The position numbers and the translations under genes are program-made. Below the pieces are notes generated by a model. That model ran no database searches, was not told where the DNA came from, and saw nothing but the letters and a program-made list of their open reading frames with translations. From JAWKWA01 sp041397765 (lineage in GTDB: Bacteria; Pseudomonadota; Alphaproteobacteria; Rhizobiales; Hyphomicrobiaceae), in assembly GCA_041397765.1 (NCBI GenBank), contig JAWKWA010000018.1, positions 1 to 64,000 of the forward strand: a DNA stretch of 64,000 nt, read 5' to 3'. Below, in pieces: positions 25,715 to 35,742 of the stretch; position 1 is the stretch's first letter; each line of letters starts with the position of its first letter.

Positions 25715-27107
25715 TCTCGTCCGCAGCACCGCCTTCCGGCTCGCCGCGGCTTTCGCCGGCCTGTTCGCCTGCCTCGTCGTGCTGCTCTTCGCCGCCGTCT
25801 ATCTGGAGACCAGCCGCGAGATCGAGAAGGCGTTGAACGCCCGCCTCCTCGACACCCGCGACCAGCTCGTCTCGATCGCCCGGCGGGGCGGCTTCGCCGA
25901 GCTCTCGCGCGTCGTGGCCGCCGCCTCCACCATCTATGGCGAGCCCGACGTCGCCTATCTGCTGCTCGATACGACGGGCCGGGTGATCGCCGGCAATCTG
26001 CGCTCCCAGCCGACCTTCGAAGGCACCCGGCTGATCGGCATATCCGAGCTTGCCGCGCCGCCGTCCGACGCTTCGCCCAACGACGGCTACCTGTCGGTCT
26101 GGGCAACCGTTCCGGGCGGTCGCCTTCTCGTCGGATTGGCCGACGAGGTCGTGCACGAGACCCAGGAGATCGTGATGAGCGGCCTCGTCTGGGGCCTCGG
26201 CGCGACGCTCGCCCTGTCCGTTCTGGCGGGTGTCTTCGTCGGCTGGCGCGCCCAGCGGCGCGTCGATGCCATCGCCTCGACGCTGGCCCTGGTCTCCAAG
26301 GGCGATCTCGCCCGGCGCGTTCCCCTCCTTGGCAATCGCGACGATCTCGACAAGGTCGGCGCCGAGATCAATGGCACGCTCGATCGCCTGAAGCACCTCT
26401 TCGACAGCCTCAACCGCCAGGCCGCCAACATCGCCCACGACCTGAAGAAGCCGCTCGGCCATCTGCGCCAGCGCCTCGAGCGGGTGCGGCGCGACCGGCT
26501 GTCGGCCGAGGAGACCGGCGAGATGCTCGATTCCTCGATCGAGGAGATCGACGCCATCGTCGAGACCTTCGAGGCATTGCTGCGCATCACCCAAATCGAG
26601 GCCGGCGCCGCCAAGTCGCGTTTCCGCGCCGTCGACCTGCGCGAGATGCTCGGCGATCTCGTCGAGACCTACAGCGTGGTCGCCGAGGACAGCGGTCACA
26701 CCTTGACGGGAGATCTCGGGCCCGACGTCCCCGCCACGGTGAGTGGCGATCGGGAATTGCTCGTCCAGCTCTTCGTCAACCTGCTCGAGAACGCGATCCG
26801 GCACTGTCCGCCCGGCACCCCGATCGCGGTCGGCCTTGGTCGCGAGGGCGCGGACATCGCCGTTCGCATCGCCGATCGCGGCGCCGGCATCCCGCCCGAG
26901 GAGCACGAGCGGGTCTTCCAGCCGCTGTTCCGCCTCGAGCAGAGCCGGACGACGCCGGGCACCGGGCTCGGCCTCTCGCTCGTCAAGGCCATCGCCGAGC
27001 TGCATGGCGCCCGCATTGATCTTGCCGACAACCGCCCGGGCCTCGTCGTCAAGATCCGCCTGCCACCTGCCGGCGAGCCCCCGCGCCCGCTCGCCCGAAC
27101 CGCCTGA
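25704..27107 (+). CDS. Sensor histidine kinase
   Basis: The 467-residue inner-membrane kinase has TM1 at about residues 13-33, then a periplasmic sensor loop to ~155, TM2 at ~160-180, and HAMP (GWRAQRRVDAIAS to ~230). The H-box is NIAHDLKKPLGHLRQRLE, the N-box is LLENAIRH, and G-boxes are DRGAGIPPEE and GTGLGLSLVKAI. All catalytic elements are intact. It overlaps the response-regulator gene by 11 bp, a classic co-translated pair. The signal is unknown; the neighbouring periplasmic PepSY protein suggests an envelope or metal cue. Confidence 0.94.
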   Translation: MRADLVRSTAFRLAAAFAGLFACLVVLLFAAVYLETSREIEKALNARLLDTRDQLVSIARRGGFAELSRVVAAASTIYGEPDVAYLLLDTTGRVIAGNLRSQPTFEGTRLIGISELAAPPSDASPNDGYLSVWATVPGGRLLVGLADEVVHETQEIVMSGLVWGLGATLALSVLAGVFVGWRAQRRVDAIASTLALVSKGDLARRVPLLGNRDDLDKVGAEINGTLDRLKHLFDSLNRQAANIAHDLKKPLGHLRQRLERVRRDRLSAEETGEMLDSSIEEIDAIVETFEALLRITQIEAGAAKSRFRAVDLREMLGDLVETYSVVAEDSGHTLTGDLGPDVPATVSGDRELLVQLFVNLLENAIRHCPPGTPIAVGLGREGADIAVRIADRGAGIPPEEHERVFQPLFRLEQSRTTPGTGLGLSLVKAIAELHGARIDLADNRPGLVVKIRLPPAGEPPRPLARTA

Positions 27108-27374
27108 GCCGGGCGCTGCCGGCCGCTCCCCCAAAGAAGACGAGAGGGGCTCCAGCCGGGGGGGCGTGGCGAGTGGCCGCGCAGGGGGCGACCGGCCGTT
27201 CCGCTTGACGGGGCGTCCGGCCGCCTCCCACATTCGGGCGCCCGGGGGCGGGTCGGCCGCAGGGCCGGTCCCCCGCACGGATGCGGCATCGGCGGCCCGT
27301 GCCATCAAACGGCCGGAGCCGCCCGCCAACAGGAACGGCCGCTCCGGCGGGCTCAACGCGCACGAACAGGCTTC

Positions 27375-29396
27375 ATGACCGAACTCGTCCAGCAGATCGT
27401 CGACACGCTCGCCACCGATCCCTATCTCGCCGGGCTGATCGTCTTTCTCGTCGCGACCGGCGAGGCGGTGTTCATCCTCGGCTTCTTCGTGCCCTCGACG
27501 CCCATCCTGGTCGGCGCCGGCACGCTGATCGGCCTCGGCAAGCTGTCCTTCTGGCCGATTTTCCTGCTGACCTCGGTCGGCGCGGCGGTCGGCGATGCGA
27601 TCTCCTATTGGATCGGCTGGTACTACAAGGACCGCCTGAAGACGGTCTGGCCGTTCTCGCGCTACGAATCCCTCGTCGTGCGTGGCGAGGCGTTCTTCCG
27701 CGACCACGGCGCCAAGAGCATCTTCCTCGGCCGCTTCGTGCCGGGCGTGAAGGCGGTCGTGCCGGGAATTGCCGGCATGATGAACATGAATCTCGCCCGC
27801 TTCACGATCATCAACGTGCTGTCGGCCTTCGTCTGGGCGGCCGCCCATATCCTGCCGGGCATACTCGCCGGCGCCGCCCTCGACGCCCTCGGTACCATCA
27901 GCACCCGCTTGGCCATTGCCGTCGCGCTCGTCCTCGGCCTGATCTTCGTCGCGGTGCTCGTCGTCCGATGGTTCCTGATCGCCATCCGTCCGCTGCTCGT
28001 CGGCAGCCACCGCCGGCTGGTCGCTTTCGCCAATCGCCACAACACGGCTTTCTCGCGCTGGTTCGCCCGCACCTTCGATGAGTCGAACCCCCGCACTGTC
28101 GGCATGATCGCCGCCACCGTCTCGATCATGGTCGGCATGCTCGGCCTCGTCTGGATCATCGACCAGATCGACGACGGCGGCCGGCTCGTGCGCATCGACC
28201 TCGCCATCCGCAACCTGTTCGAGAGCCTGCGCACGCCGCCCGGCGATGCCGCGATGGTGCTCGTCACCATGCTGGGCGATGCCCCCGTCACCACCGCCGT
28301 GGCGGCGAGCGTCGTCATCTGGCTGATCTGGCACGATGCCTGGGCCCGTGTGGTCGGCTTCCTCACCGCCATGATCTCGGCCAGCCTGTTCGTGCCGCTC
28401 CTGAAACTCCTGCTCGAGCGCAGCCGGCCGATCGAGATCTATGCGGGGGCGGAGATCTATGCCTTTCCGAGCGGCCACGCGACGATCAACGCGGTGCTCT
28501 ACGGCATCATCGCCCTGATGGTCGCCCACGACCGCTCGCTCGGCGTCAAGGCGCTGGTCTTCTCGGTCGCGACGGGTTTCGTGACGCTGATCAGCCTGTC
28601 GCGCGTCTATCTGGGCGCCCACTGGGCCTCCGACGTCATCGGCGGCATGCTGTTCGGCATGGCGATCGCCGCCGCCTTCGCCTTCGTCTTCGGCCATGTG
28701 CCTGGCATCAAACGCAATCTCGCCCGTCTCGCATTGGTCACCATCGGCATGGTGGCGGCGGCCGGCTCCTGGCATATCGCGGCCCATTTCGACCAGTCCT
28801 TCGCCCGTTACAGGGTGCAGCCGACGCCCCAGGTGATGGCCGAGGCCACCTGGCTCGACCAGACCTGGTCGGGTGTCGCATCGAACCGCATCGATCTCGG
28901 CGGTCTCGACAAGGAGCCGCTGATCCTGCAATGGGCGGGCCCCGTCGGTCCGCTCGCGGAGCGCTTCCTGAAGGACGGTTGGTTCGAGCCGGTCGGCTGG
29001 TCGATCGTCTCGGCGGGGACCTATGTCTCGGGCTCGGCGCGGACCGACGAATTGCCGGTGCTGCCGCGCTTCCATGTCGGCCGCGAGCCGATCCTGACCC
29101 TCGTCAAGCGCGACGGCGAGGCCCCCGATACCGCCCGCTGGGTGCTGCGCGTCTGGCCGTCCGGGCTCATCGTCAGCGACGGCCAAGGCACCCGCCATCC
29201 CCTGCTCGTCGGCGCGATCGTCAAGGAGCGGCTGAAGCATCCGCTCGGCCAGGTCTCGGTCTCGGCCTGGGACCGCCGCGAGCGCTTCCCGCTGTCGGCC
29301 CTCGAGGCCATCCTGCCCGATACGGTCGAGCGGCTGCGCCCGGCGAGCGGGCGCCGGCCGGCCATCAACCTCTTGCTGGGGCCGCTCAAGCCCTGA
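27375..29396 (+). CDS. DedA-PAP2-LssY three-domain membrane protein
   Basis: The 673-residue protein fuses three membrane or lipid modules. Residues ~1-210 are DedA (SNARE-associated): EAVFILGFFVPSTPILVGAG and FLGRFVPGVKAVVPGIAG. Residues ~235-455 are a PAP2 phosphatase with motifs KLLLERSRP, FPSGHATINAVLYG and SRVYLGAHWASDVIGG. Residues ~465-650 are an LssY C-terminal-like domain. DedA proteins flip lipid carriers such as undecaprenyl phosphate, and PAP2 enzymes remove phosphate from lipid pyrophosphates. The fusion may therefore recycle a lipid carrier in one polypeptide (inference). ATG 27375 opens the DedA domain. There are about 10-12 TM helices. Confidence 0.9.
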   Translation: MTELVQQIVDTLATDPYLAGLIVFLVATGEAVFILGFFVPSTPILVGAGTLIGLGKLSFWPIFLLTSVGAAVGDAISYWIGWYYKDRLKTVWPFSRYESLVVRGEAFFRDHGAKSIFLGRFVPGVKAVVPGIAGMMNMNLARFTIINVLSAFVWAAAHILPGILAGAALDALGTISTRLAIAVALVLGLIFVAVLVVRWFLIAIRPLLVGSHRRLVAFANRHNTAFSRWFARTFDESNPRTVGMIAATVSIMVGMLGLVWIIDQIDDGGRLVRIDLAIRNLFESLRTPPGDAAMVLVTMLGDAPVTTAVAASVVIWLIWHDAWARVVGFLTAMISASLFVPLLKLLLERSRPIEIYAGAEIYAFPSGHATINAVLYGIIALMVAHDRSLGVKALVFSVATGFVTLISLSRVYLGAHWASDVIGGMLFGMAIAAAFAFVFGHVPGIKRNLARLALVTIGMVAAAGSWHIAAHFDQSFARYRVQPTPQVMAEATWLDQTWSGVASNRIDLGGLDKEPLILQWAGPVGPLAERFLKDGWFEPVGWSIVSAGTYVSGSARTDELPVLPRFHVGREPILTLVKRDGEAPDTARWVLRVWPSGLIVSDGQGTRHPLLVGAIVKERLKHPLGQVSVSAWDRRERFPLSALEAILPDTVERLRPASGRRPAINLLLGPLKP

Positions 29397-29568
29397 CGCC
29401 CGGCCCGCGCGCCGAGCCGGCCCGCACCGGCTGTGAGGCCTGACGCAACATGTCCTCGCCGTGGTGGCGGTCGCGCTCTTATGTCCTGCCGCCGGTCCGC
29501 CGCAATCCTCTGTCATGCCCCCGCCGGATCGCACCGGAGTGCGGCATCCGCCGGCCCGGTAGGCATGT

Positions 29569-29595
29569 CTGGCACTCGTGCGGCGGGAGTGCCAG
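29569..29595 (+). promoter_or_regulatory. CIRCE element 1 (HrcA operator), upstream of the groESL promoter
   Basis: CTGGCACTC-N9-GAGTGCCAG is a perfect 9-9-9 inverted repeat matching the CIRCE consensus (TTAGCACTC-N9-GAGTGCTAA) except at the outer three bases of each arm. It ends 7 bp before the probable -35 box. HrcA repression of groESL is well established in alphaproteobacteria; no hrcA gene is in the window. Confidence 0.85.
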
Positions 29596-29602
29596 TTGGC
29601 TC

Positions 29603-29631
29603 TTGACAGCCACAGCCTGGCGGATTATCTC
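29603..29631 (+). promoter_or_regulatory. groESL promoter between two CIRCE elements
   Basis: A TTGACA -35 box (29603-29608) is followed 16 bp later by TTATCT as a -10 box (29625-29630). The overlapping CTTGACA could also serve the heat-shock sigma factor RpoH, whose alphaproteobacterial -35 is CTTG. Transcription would begin about 29637, just ahead of CIRCE 2. Confidence 0.65.
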
Positions 29632-29643
29632 CCTCGCCATCTG

Positions 29644-29670
29644 CTAGCACTCACTTGAAGCGAGTGCCAG
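29644..29670 (+). promoter_or_regulatory. CIRCE element 2 (HrcA operator), at the groESL transcript start
   Basis: CTAGCACTC-N9-GAGTGCCAG closely matches CIRCE, with the usual 9-bp spacer. It lies just after the predicted transcription start and 78 bp before groES, the classical CIRCE location. Confidence 0.92.
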
Positions 29671-29748
29671 CAGGCACCCCTCACATCGGGCTCGCCCGGC
29701 TCCCGCCCGGGAGCAGGTGACGAGCCGACCGAAACCGGAGAGAACCCC

Positions 29749-30063
29749 ATGAAGTTCCGTCCGCTGCACGATCGCGTGGTCGTCAAGCGCGTCCAGGAGG
29801 ACACCAAGACCGCCGGCGGCATCATCATTCCCGACTCGGCGACCGAGAAGCCGATGCAGGGCGAGGTGATCGCGGTGGGGCCGGGCGCCCGCAACGAGGA
29901 CGGCGAGCGCATCACCCTCGACGTCAAGGCCGGCGACATCGTGCTGTTCGGCAAGTGGTCGGGCACCGAGGTCAAGATCGACGGCCAGGAGCTCCTGATC
30001 ATGAAGGAGTCCGACATCATGGGCGTGATCGAGGGCAAGGCGTCGTCCAAGAAGGCGGCCTGA
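29749..30063 (+). CDS. groES: Co-chaperonin GroES
   Basis: The 104-residue GroES has the mobile-loop region EDTKTAGGIIIPDSATEKP and the roof-hairpin pattern PGARNEDGERI. The C-terminal GVIEGKASSKKAA is typical of rhizobial GroES. ATG 29749 follows GGAGAG at 7 nt. It forms the heptameric lid of GroEL. It leads the operon under two CIRCE elements, with groEL 104 bp downstream. Confidence 0.97.
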   Translation: MKFRPLHDRVVVKRVQEDTKTAGGIIIPDSATEKPMQGEVIAVGPGARNEDGERITLDVKAGDIVLFGKWSGTEVKIDGQELLIMKESDIMGVIEGKASSKKAA

Positions 30064-30167
30064 TCCCGAGCCGATCGCATCCGGCCCCGGGCCAACCCCC
30101 CGCACGGCGGTCCGGAAGCGCTGTCAATCCAGTTCCGACAATCAAAGAAAGCTGAGGAGCCAAAGAC

Positions 30168-31821
<1,654 letters not shown>

Positions 31822-31854
31822 GCGTCGGTCACCCCGATCCTCAGACGACACAAG

Positions 31855-31885
31855 CCGCCCGGGAGCGATCCCGGGGCGGTTTCTT
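31855..31885 (+). terminator. Rho-independent terminator of groESL
   Basis: CCGCCCGGGA (31855-31864) pairs with TCCCGGGGCGG (31869-31879) around GCGA, followed by TTTCTT. The left arm is one C short of a perfect match. This bulge could itself be another missing homopolymer base. Confidence 0.85.
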
Positions 31886-32062
31886 GGACCGTCCCTGGCG
31901 CCCTTCCGGCAAGGCATGTCTTGTGCGAGGGTGGGGATGGCTGCCGGTTGGCCGTGGGTTCGCGATTGCATGCGAGCTGAACCCGCTGCAGAGCGATGTC
32001 CGCACCGGCGGCTCGACTGGGATGGTCGGCTCGACGCCACGAGACGCGGCGTCGCCTGAACC

Positions 32063-34144
32063 TCAGCCGATGCCGAGCGCGGCCTTCAAGGGGCCGAGAT
32101 GCGCCTCGTAGCGGCGCCACTGCGCGACGGAGTCGCGGTAGATCGGCTGGCGGACCTGTGTCGTGCTGATCGTCATGACGACATTGCCGGCCCGGTGGAA
32201 GTCGAGGCAGGCATCGTTCCACTCCAGTCCGCAATGGGCGATCAGCCGCCGCGTCTCGCCCTCCTGGTCGGCGATCAGCCGTTCGTAGTCGAGATCGTAG
32301 ACGAAGCCCGGCAGCACCTCGCTCCAATGCGCCATGAGGTCCTGATAGAGGCGGTGGCGATGGCCGAGCTCGGCGAGGTCGCAGGCATATTGATGGCCGA
32401 CCGCGAAAAAGTTCTTGTAGATCGACAGGCAGTTGTCGAGCGGATCGCGCCGGCAGTGGATCACCACGGCATTGGGCAGCATGGCGCGTATCAGCCCGAC
32501 CCGCTCGAAATTCTGCGGCATCTTGTCGGTGAAGCGCTGGCGTGAACCGTGCCGGCGCCAGATCCGCTCCATATAGGCGCGACCGAGGCCTTCCAGACCC
32601 GCCCCATCGAGCGACGCGATCGTCTCGGGATAGACGATCTGATTGCGGCCATGCCCGGCGAGCACCATGACCGCGCCAAGATCGGTGAGTTCGCCTGCGC
32701 CCCGCACATCCGGATGGCTGGCGATGATCTGCTCTGTCAGCGTCGTGCCCGAGCGCGGCATGCCGAGCACGAAGATCGGCCGCGCATCGGCGAGCCCCGC
32801 TCCGGCGGTCCTTGCAAAGAAGTCGCGCGTGAAGACCTGTCTGATCCGGGCGAAATAATCGGCCGCGATCTCGGTCGAATAGTCGAATGTCTTGCGCTGC
32901 AGGCCGTTCGCCTCGCTGAGATAGCGGAACGCCCGGTCGTGGTCGCCAAGCTGCTCGAACACGCGCGCGAGCGCAAAGCCGAGCTCCATGCGCTGGCCGT
33001 CCTCCATCGCCTCGTTGTCATAGCGGGCGACGAGGTGCTCGATCTCGGGCGTCATCGACCGGTGCCGCTCGGCAAAGACGAGATGGCGGATGGTCCTCGT
33101 ATCCTCTGGATCGAGCGCGAGCGCGGCGCGATAGGCCGCGACCGCCTCGGCCTTCCGGTCGGCGGCGAGTAAGGTTTCGCCGAGCTGGCAATGCGTGACG
33201 ACGTCCCCCGGGGCGACCTCGAGCGCGCGCCGCCGTGCGGCGAGTGCATTCTCGACATTGCCATAGGCCGTCAGCACCATGGCGACGACGCTGTGGGCCT
33301 CGACGATCGACGGGTCGAGCCGGATCATCTCCCGCGCCGTCTCGAGGGCCTCGTCGAGCAGGCCGAGATCGGTCTGGGCCTTGCTCAGCGACAGAAGCGT
33401 GGCGAGATCGGCCGGATCGAGCCGCCGCGCCCGCTCGAGCAACGGCAGGGCGTCGCGGGTCCGCTCCAGGCGACACAACACGCCCGACAGCCCGCGCAAC
33501 GTCTCCCCGTCGTCGGGCGCGATCTTGAAGGCCGCCTCGAAAGCGCCGAGCGCCTCGTTCGGCTCGCCCTTCTCCTCGAGTGCCCGGCCGAGATTGGTGA
33601 GCGCCGGCAGGTAGCGCGGGTCCCGCCCGATGGCGCGCCGGTAGGCGGCGACCGCCTCGTCGAGACGCTGAAGCGCGCGCAGCGCATTGCCGAGATTGGT
33701 CAGCACCATCGGCGAATCGGGCGAAATCTCCCCCGCCGTGGTCAGCACCTGCAGCGCCTCGGCCGCCTCGTCCCTGTCGGTCAGCGCGATGCCGAGATTG
33801 TTGAGGATGCCGGGATTTCGCGGCTCGATGGCGAGCGCCCGGCGATAGCTGGCGATCGCCTCGTCGATCCGGCCGCTCGCCTTGTAGGCGCGGCCGAGAT
33901 TGCTGAGCGCGAGCGCGTTGCGGCCGTTGGCGGCGATCGAGCGGGATATCAGCTTGACGGCATCGGGCGGGCTGCCGCTGTCGAGCGCGACGAGCCCCAT
34001 CAGGTGGTTGGCGTCGGCATTCGACGGGTGGCTGCCGAGGATGCGCTTCAGCTCCTTCTGCGCCCCCTTGAGGTCGCCGGCATTGTAGCGGGCAATGGCC
34101 GACTTCAACGCTGGCGGATTGGTGGCTCCGGGCAGCCTTGCCAT
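32063..34144 (-). CDS. TPR-repeat sulfotransferase-domain protein
   Basis: The 693-residue protein has an N-terminal array of about ten tetratricopeptide repeats (residues ~5-400; for example ALSNLGRAYKASGRIDEAIA, ILNNLGIALTDRDEAAEALQ). A C-terminal sulfotransferase-fold domain follows: FVLGMPRSGTTLTEQIIASH is the PAPS 5'-phosphosulfate loop, and VIHCRRDPLDNCLSIY is the 3'-phosphate motif. The build matches bacterial tyrosylprotein- or carbohydrate-type sulfotransferases in which TPRs recruit the acceptor. There is no signal peptide, so it is cytoplasmic. The acceptor is unknown. It is the 3'-most gene on this strand beside irr. Confidence 0.92.
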   Translation of the reverse strand: MARLPGATNPPALKSAIARYNAGDLKGAQKELKRILGSHPSNADANHLMGLVALDSGSPPDAVKLISRSIAANGRNALALSNLGRAYKASGRIDEAIASYRRALAIEPRNPGILNNLGIALTDRDEAAEALQVLTTAGEISPDSPMVLTNLGNALRALQRLDEAVAAYRRAIGRDPRYLPALTNLGRALEEKGEPNEALGAFEAAFKIAPDDGETLRGLSGVLCRLERTRDALPLLERARRLDPADLATLLSLSKAQTDLGLLDEALETAREMIRLDPSIVEAHSVVAMVLTAYGNVENALAARRRALEVAPGDVVTHCQLGETLLAADRKAEAVAAYRAALALDPEDTRTIRHLVFAERHRSMTPEIEHLVARYDNEAMEDGQRMELGFALARVFEQLGDHDRAFRYLSEANGLQRKTFDYSTEIAADYFARIRQVFTRDFFARTAGAGLADARPIFVLGMPRSGTTLTEQIIASHPDVRGAGELTDLGAVMVLAGHGRNQIVYPETIASLDGAGLEGLGRAYMERIWRRHGSRQRFTDKMPQNFERVGLIRAMLPNAVVIHCRRDPLDNCLSIYKNFFAVGHQYACDLAELGHRHRLYQDLMAHWSEVLPGFVYDLDYERLIADQEGETRRLIAHCGLEWNDACLDFHRAGNVVMTISTTQVRQPIYRDSVAQWRRYEAHLGPLKAALGIG

Positions 34145-34220
34145 GGCTCGCGGCCTCGCTGGGGTAATGTCAGGGCCGCGACCCGGTCACGGCCGCAGAC
34201 GGCGGCAGGTTGGGCGCCGG

Positions 34221-34664
34221 TCAGCGGCGGCTCGACTTCTCGCGCAGCCGGACGACCACCTCGATCCGCGTGATCTCCATGCCCTCGGGAGCGTCGGGCA
34301 CGCCGATCACCTCCATCTGATCGTGCGGCACGTCGATGATCGTCCCGTCGCGCTCGGAATAGAAATGATGGTGCGGACCGGTATTGGTGTCGAAATAGGT
34401 CTTGGAGCCGTCGACCGGGACCGGGCGCAGCAGCCCCGCCTCGGTGAACTGATGAAGCGTATTGTAGATCGTCGCCAGCGAGACCGGGATGTCCTCGGCG
34501 GCCGCTTCGATCTGCAGCCGCTCGGCCGTCACATGCCGGTGCGGTCCACCGAACAGGAGCTGGCCGAGCGCGAGCCGCTGCCGCGTCGGCCTCAGTCCCG
34601 CCTGGACCAGCAGGCGGCGCACCTGGCTCGGCGCCTTCAACGCGTGGCCATGTTGGTCGCTCAA
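34221..34664 (-). CDS. irr: Iron response regulator Irr (Fur family)
   Basis: The 147-residue Fur-family protein matches rhizobial Irr: AGLRPTRQRLALGQLLFGG, VSLATIYNTLHQFTEAGLLR and the His cluster GPHHHFYSERDG, which contributes to haem sensing. The Cys-Pro haem motif of Bradyrhizobium Irr is absent, as in many homologues. Irr represses haem and iron genes under iron limitation. The start is uncertain: TTG 34664 has a strong AGGAAG ribosome site at 6 nt, while ATG 34697 and 34715 are in frame without one. It is divergent from fabA, an arrangement conserved in Rhizobiales. Confidence 0.9.
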   Translation of the reverse strand: MSDQHGHALKAPSQVRRLLVQAGLRPTRQRLALGQLLFGGPHRHVTAERLQIEAAAEDIPVSLATIYNTLHQFTEAGLLRPVPVDGSKTYFDTNTGPHHHFYSERDGTIIDVPHDQMEVIGVPDAPEGMEITRIEVVVRLREKSSRR

Positions 34665-35062
34665 AGCTCGCTTCCTCGTCGTTCCCGATGGCCGCATCTG
34701 CGCGGCGCGTGCCATTCCGACCGCGACCGGCCACCGCCAGGCGACCGGTGGGCACGGCCCCGCATGACATGCCAGCCCATGATGGCGCAAATATAGAAGC
34801 GGTCGCGGATTCCGGCAACCCGTCGCCTCCCCTCGCCTCCGTGTCATGGCGGCACAGCATGGGTCCGGGACGATCGCCGCTGCAGCATCGAGGGCCACGC
34901 CCGACCACGCCGGCGCGCCCCATCATATCGAGCGGACTTTTGATGCCATGCCGAGTGTGTTAAGCGATTGGGTCGGCGGAGCCGCGCTCCGCAGGGGAGG
35001 GACGGGTGCGTCCAGGGACGTGCCTCGTAAGTAGAACGGGGTGTCGATGAAGACGGATGGTC
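34665..35062. promoter_or_regulatory. Divergent irr-fabA control region
   Basis: About 400 bp lie between the irr and fabA starts. No gene is credible here. The fabA-proximal part (34921-34975) is AT-richer and contains GTGTTAAGCG. I could not identify a convincing Irr box or promoter hexamers. Confidence 0.35.
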
Positions 35063-35590
35063 ATGGCTGAGCGTCGCGCGAGCTACGAGTATGAGGACCT
35101 GCTGGCCTGCGGGCGCGGCGAGTTGTTCGGTCCCGGCAACGCGCAGCTGCCGCTGCCGCCGATGCTGATGTTCGACCGCATTGCCCGGATCGAGGAGAGC
35201 GGCGGCGAGCATGGCAAGGGCACGATCGTCGCCGAATACGAGATCAAGCCGGACCATTGGTATTTCGGCTGTCATTTCAAGGGCGACCCGGTGATGCCGG
35301 GCTGCCTCGGCCTCGATGCCCTCTGGCAGCTCACCGGCTTCTTCCTCGGCTGGCTCGGTGCGCCGGGCCGCGGCCGCGCGCTCGGCGTCGGCGAGGTGAA
35401 GTTCACCGGCATGGTGGTGCCGACGACCCGCCGCGTCGAGTATGTGATCGACATGAAACGGGTCATTCTGCGAAAGCTGAAGCTCGGCATCGGCGATGGC
35501 GTGATGAAGGCGGACGGCGAGGTCATCTACGTCGCCAAGGACCTGAGGGTCGGGCTGTTCGAGGCTGGCAGCGAGGGCGCGCTCGGCTGA
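35063..35590 (+). CDS. fabA: 3-hydroxydecanoyl-ACP dehydratase/isomerase
   Basis: The 175-residue FabA has GCHFKGDPVMPGCLGLDALW, containing the catalytic His and downstream Asp, and the family opening LPLPPMLMFDRI. It dehydrates 3-hydroxydecanoyl-ACP and isomerises trans-2 to cis-3-decenoyl-ACP, the branch point for unsaturated fatty acids. ATG 35063 is preferred; ATG 35057 adds two residues. It is followed by fabB and fabI in the same direction, the classic unsaturated-lipid operon of Rhizobiales. Confidence 0.95.
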   Translation: MAERRASYEYEDLLACGRGELFGPGNAQLPLPPMLMFDRIARIEESGGEHGKGTIVAEYEIKPDHWYFGCHFKGDPVMPGCLGLDALWQLTGFFLGWLGAPGRGRALGVGEVKFTGMVVPTTRRVEYVIDMKRVILRKLKLGIGDGVMKADGEVIYVAKDLRVGLFEAGSEGALG

Positions 35591-35742
35591 GCGCGAGGGG
35601 GGCGGCAGCGGGTGTTGGACCGGTATCCTGGCGCCCGGCTGCGGGCGATTGAGCCAGGTACCGCTCCGCCTTGCGGTCGGATCGCAAGGCCGACCGACGG
35701 GGCCCGGGGCCCTGTCGCGATCAAGACGAGGATTGGAATCGA

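Noticed and set aside
25371..29534. Very long open frame on the minus strand opposite the kinase and DedA genes
   Set aside because: It is the complement of high-GC coding sequence on the plus strand. It has Asp/Glu/Arg/Gly-biased composition, no recognisable domain, and overlaps three well-supported genes.
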